Shown piece by piece: positions 7,016-7,466 of a stretch of DNA of 7,466 nt (its first letter is position 1; the number at the start of each line of letters is the position of its first letter). Source of the DNA: JBLHRE01 sp047625765 (lineage in GTDB: Bacteria; Bacteroidota; Bacteroidia; Flavobacteriales; JBLHRE01). The translations under genes were made by a program, and so were the position numbers. The notes under the pieces are model-generated. The model ran no database searches. It saw only the letters and a program-made list of their open reading frames with translations, and was not told where the DNA came from. The stretch is taken from contig JBLHRE010000089.1 in assembly GCA_047625765.1 (NCBI GenBank), positions 1 to 7,466 of the forward strand, read 5' to 3'.

Positions 7016-7185
7016 ACGATTTTTTTTTATAAAAGTAATTTAAAATCCTTTATCTATTGCTACTTGCCTCATATTAGGGACATAATCTATAAAATCCAGG
7101 TTTTTACCGAAAGCACGTATTAAGAATATAAAAGATAAACAAAAAATAAAATTTTAGACAAAATACCTGATTTTTAGATATATAA

Positions 7186-7199
7186 CGATTTATTAATCG
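7186..7199. promoter_or_regulatory. Short inverted repeat CGATT-tatt-AATCG, possible operator
   Basis: A 5-bp inverted repeat with a 4-nt spacer lies about 22 bp upstream of the -7 box at 7221. A -33 element would be expected around here, although no TTG is present. A regulator bound here could control the small gene that follows, but the repeat is short enough to be chance. Confidence 0.15.
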
Positions 7200-7220
7200 A
7201 GTAATTTCTCCATTAGCACG

Positions 7221-7228
7221 TATCTTTG
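7221..7228 (+). promoter_or_regulatory. Bacteroidota -7 promoter box TATCTTTG
   Basis: TATCTTTG is a perfect match to TAnnTTTG. It would place a transcription start near 7234-7237, only about 7-10 nt before the ATG at 7244, giving an unusually short leader. The TTG inside this box is in frame with the gene but is better explained as promoter than as start codon. No -33 TTG was found at the expected spacing. Confidence 0.45.
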
Positions 7229-7243
7229 AAAGAAAATATCACG

Positions 7244-7438
7244 ATGGAAAATCAATATTGTAGAGTAGGTTCCACCACTCCAATCACGCAGAGCAGCGAT
7301 GCTATTAGTTTTCTGGAATACCAATATGCCGTATTCATGGAAAAGGCTTTACAAATTAAAAATTCGGATGCCAAACTAGGTGAATTTTTTGAGGGTAAGG
7401 CATCGAAAATAAAAAAGATGCTAGAAGGATTATTATAG
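7244..7438 (+). CDS. Small hypothetical protein (64 aa), unrecognised
   Basis: I do not recognise this family. From ATG at 7244 the protein is 64 aa (MENQYCRVGS...KKMLEGLL). The frame could be extended to a TTG at 7226 (70 aa), but that codon overlaps a perfect -7 promoter box, so the ATG is preferred. The first 20 residues are polar and rich in Ser/Thr with one Cys (position 6). Residues 20-64 look helical: AISFLEYQYAVFMEKALQIK, a short NSDAKL turn, then EFFEGKASKIKKMLEGLL, suggesting a two-helix hairpin. There is no signal peptide or membrane segment. It is probably a real, soluble small protein, judging by the promoter, amino-acid balance and helical periodicity. The remaining 28 nt of the window show no terminator. 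Confidence 0.6.
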   Translation: MENQYCRVGSTTPITQSSDAISFLEYQYAVFMEKALQIKNSDAKLGEFFEGKASKIKKMLEGLL

Positions 7439-7466
7439 ACTTCTATTAGATTAATTTTTTCAACTC

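Noticed and set aside
7226..7228. TTG at 7226 as start of the small 3' gene
   Set aside because: It falls inside the perfect TATCTTTG promoter box, and an ATG 18 nt later gives a well-formed protein.
1..7466. tRNA, rRNA, CRISPR array, insertion sequence or phage elements
   Set aside because: I saw no cloverleaf, spaced direct repeats, transposase motifs or terminal inverted repeats anywhere in the window.

Overview
The window looks like chromosomal DNA of a Flavobacteriaceae-type Bacteroidota. The base composition is AT-rich, and there are no Shine-Dalgarno boxes in front of the starts. It carries a SusC/SusD-type outer-membrane pair, TAnnTTTG-like -7 promoter boxes, and lipoproteins with acidic residues after the lipobox cysteine.

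Layout, left to right: (1) the C-terminal part of purU (formyltetrahydrofolate deformylase), cut by the left edge; (2) a DUF4197-type lipoprotein; (3) a 343-base non-coding stretch (1402-1744) holding a 12-bp palindrome, a probable promoter, a short candidate RNA ending in a strong intrinsic terminator, and the susC leader; (4) a SusC-like TonB-dependent transporter and a SusD-like lipoprotein, 13 nt apart and clearly one operon, closed by a terminator; (5) a convergent alpha/beta hydrolase on the minus strand that appears to start with TTG; (6) a 228-base divergent intergenic region; (7) a small unrecognised 64-aa protein preceded by a perfect TAnnTTTG box.

SusC and SusD would work as one nutrient-uptake complex: the SusD lipoprotein caps the SusC barrel at the cell surface, and TonB drives import. 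No glycoside hydrolase, peptidase, sensor or ECF sigma/anti-sigma pair lies beside them here, so the substrate cannot be named. The purU, DUF4197 and hydrolase genes look like unrelated housekeeping neighbours.

The most interesting signal is in the susC upstream region. A promoter-like box and a terminator frame a ~65-nt candidate RNA on the same strand as susC. It contains 13 nt perfectly complementary to the susC mRNA just before the start codon, and a second near-copy of that segment lies 15 nt upstream. This suggests either a trans-acting small RNA or a cis attenuator/leader controlling susCD. It is inferred from sequence only.
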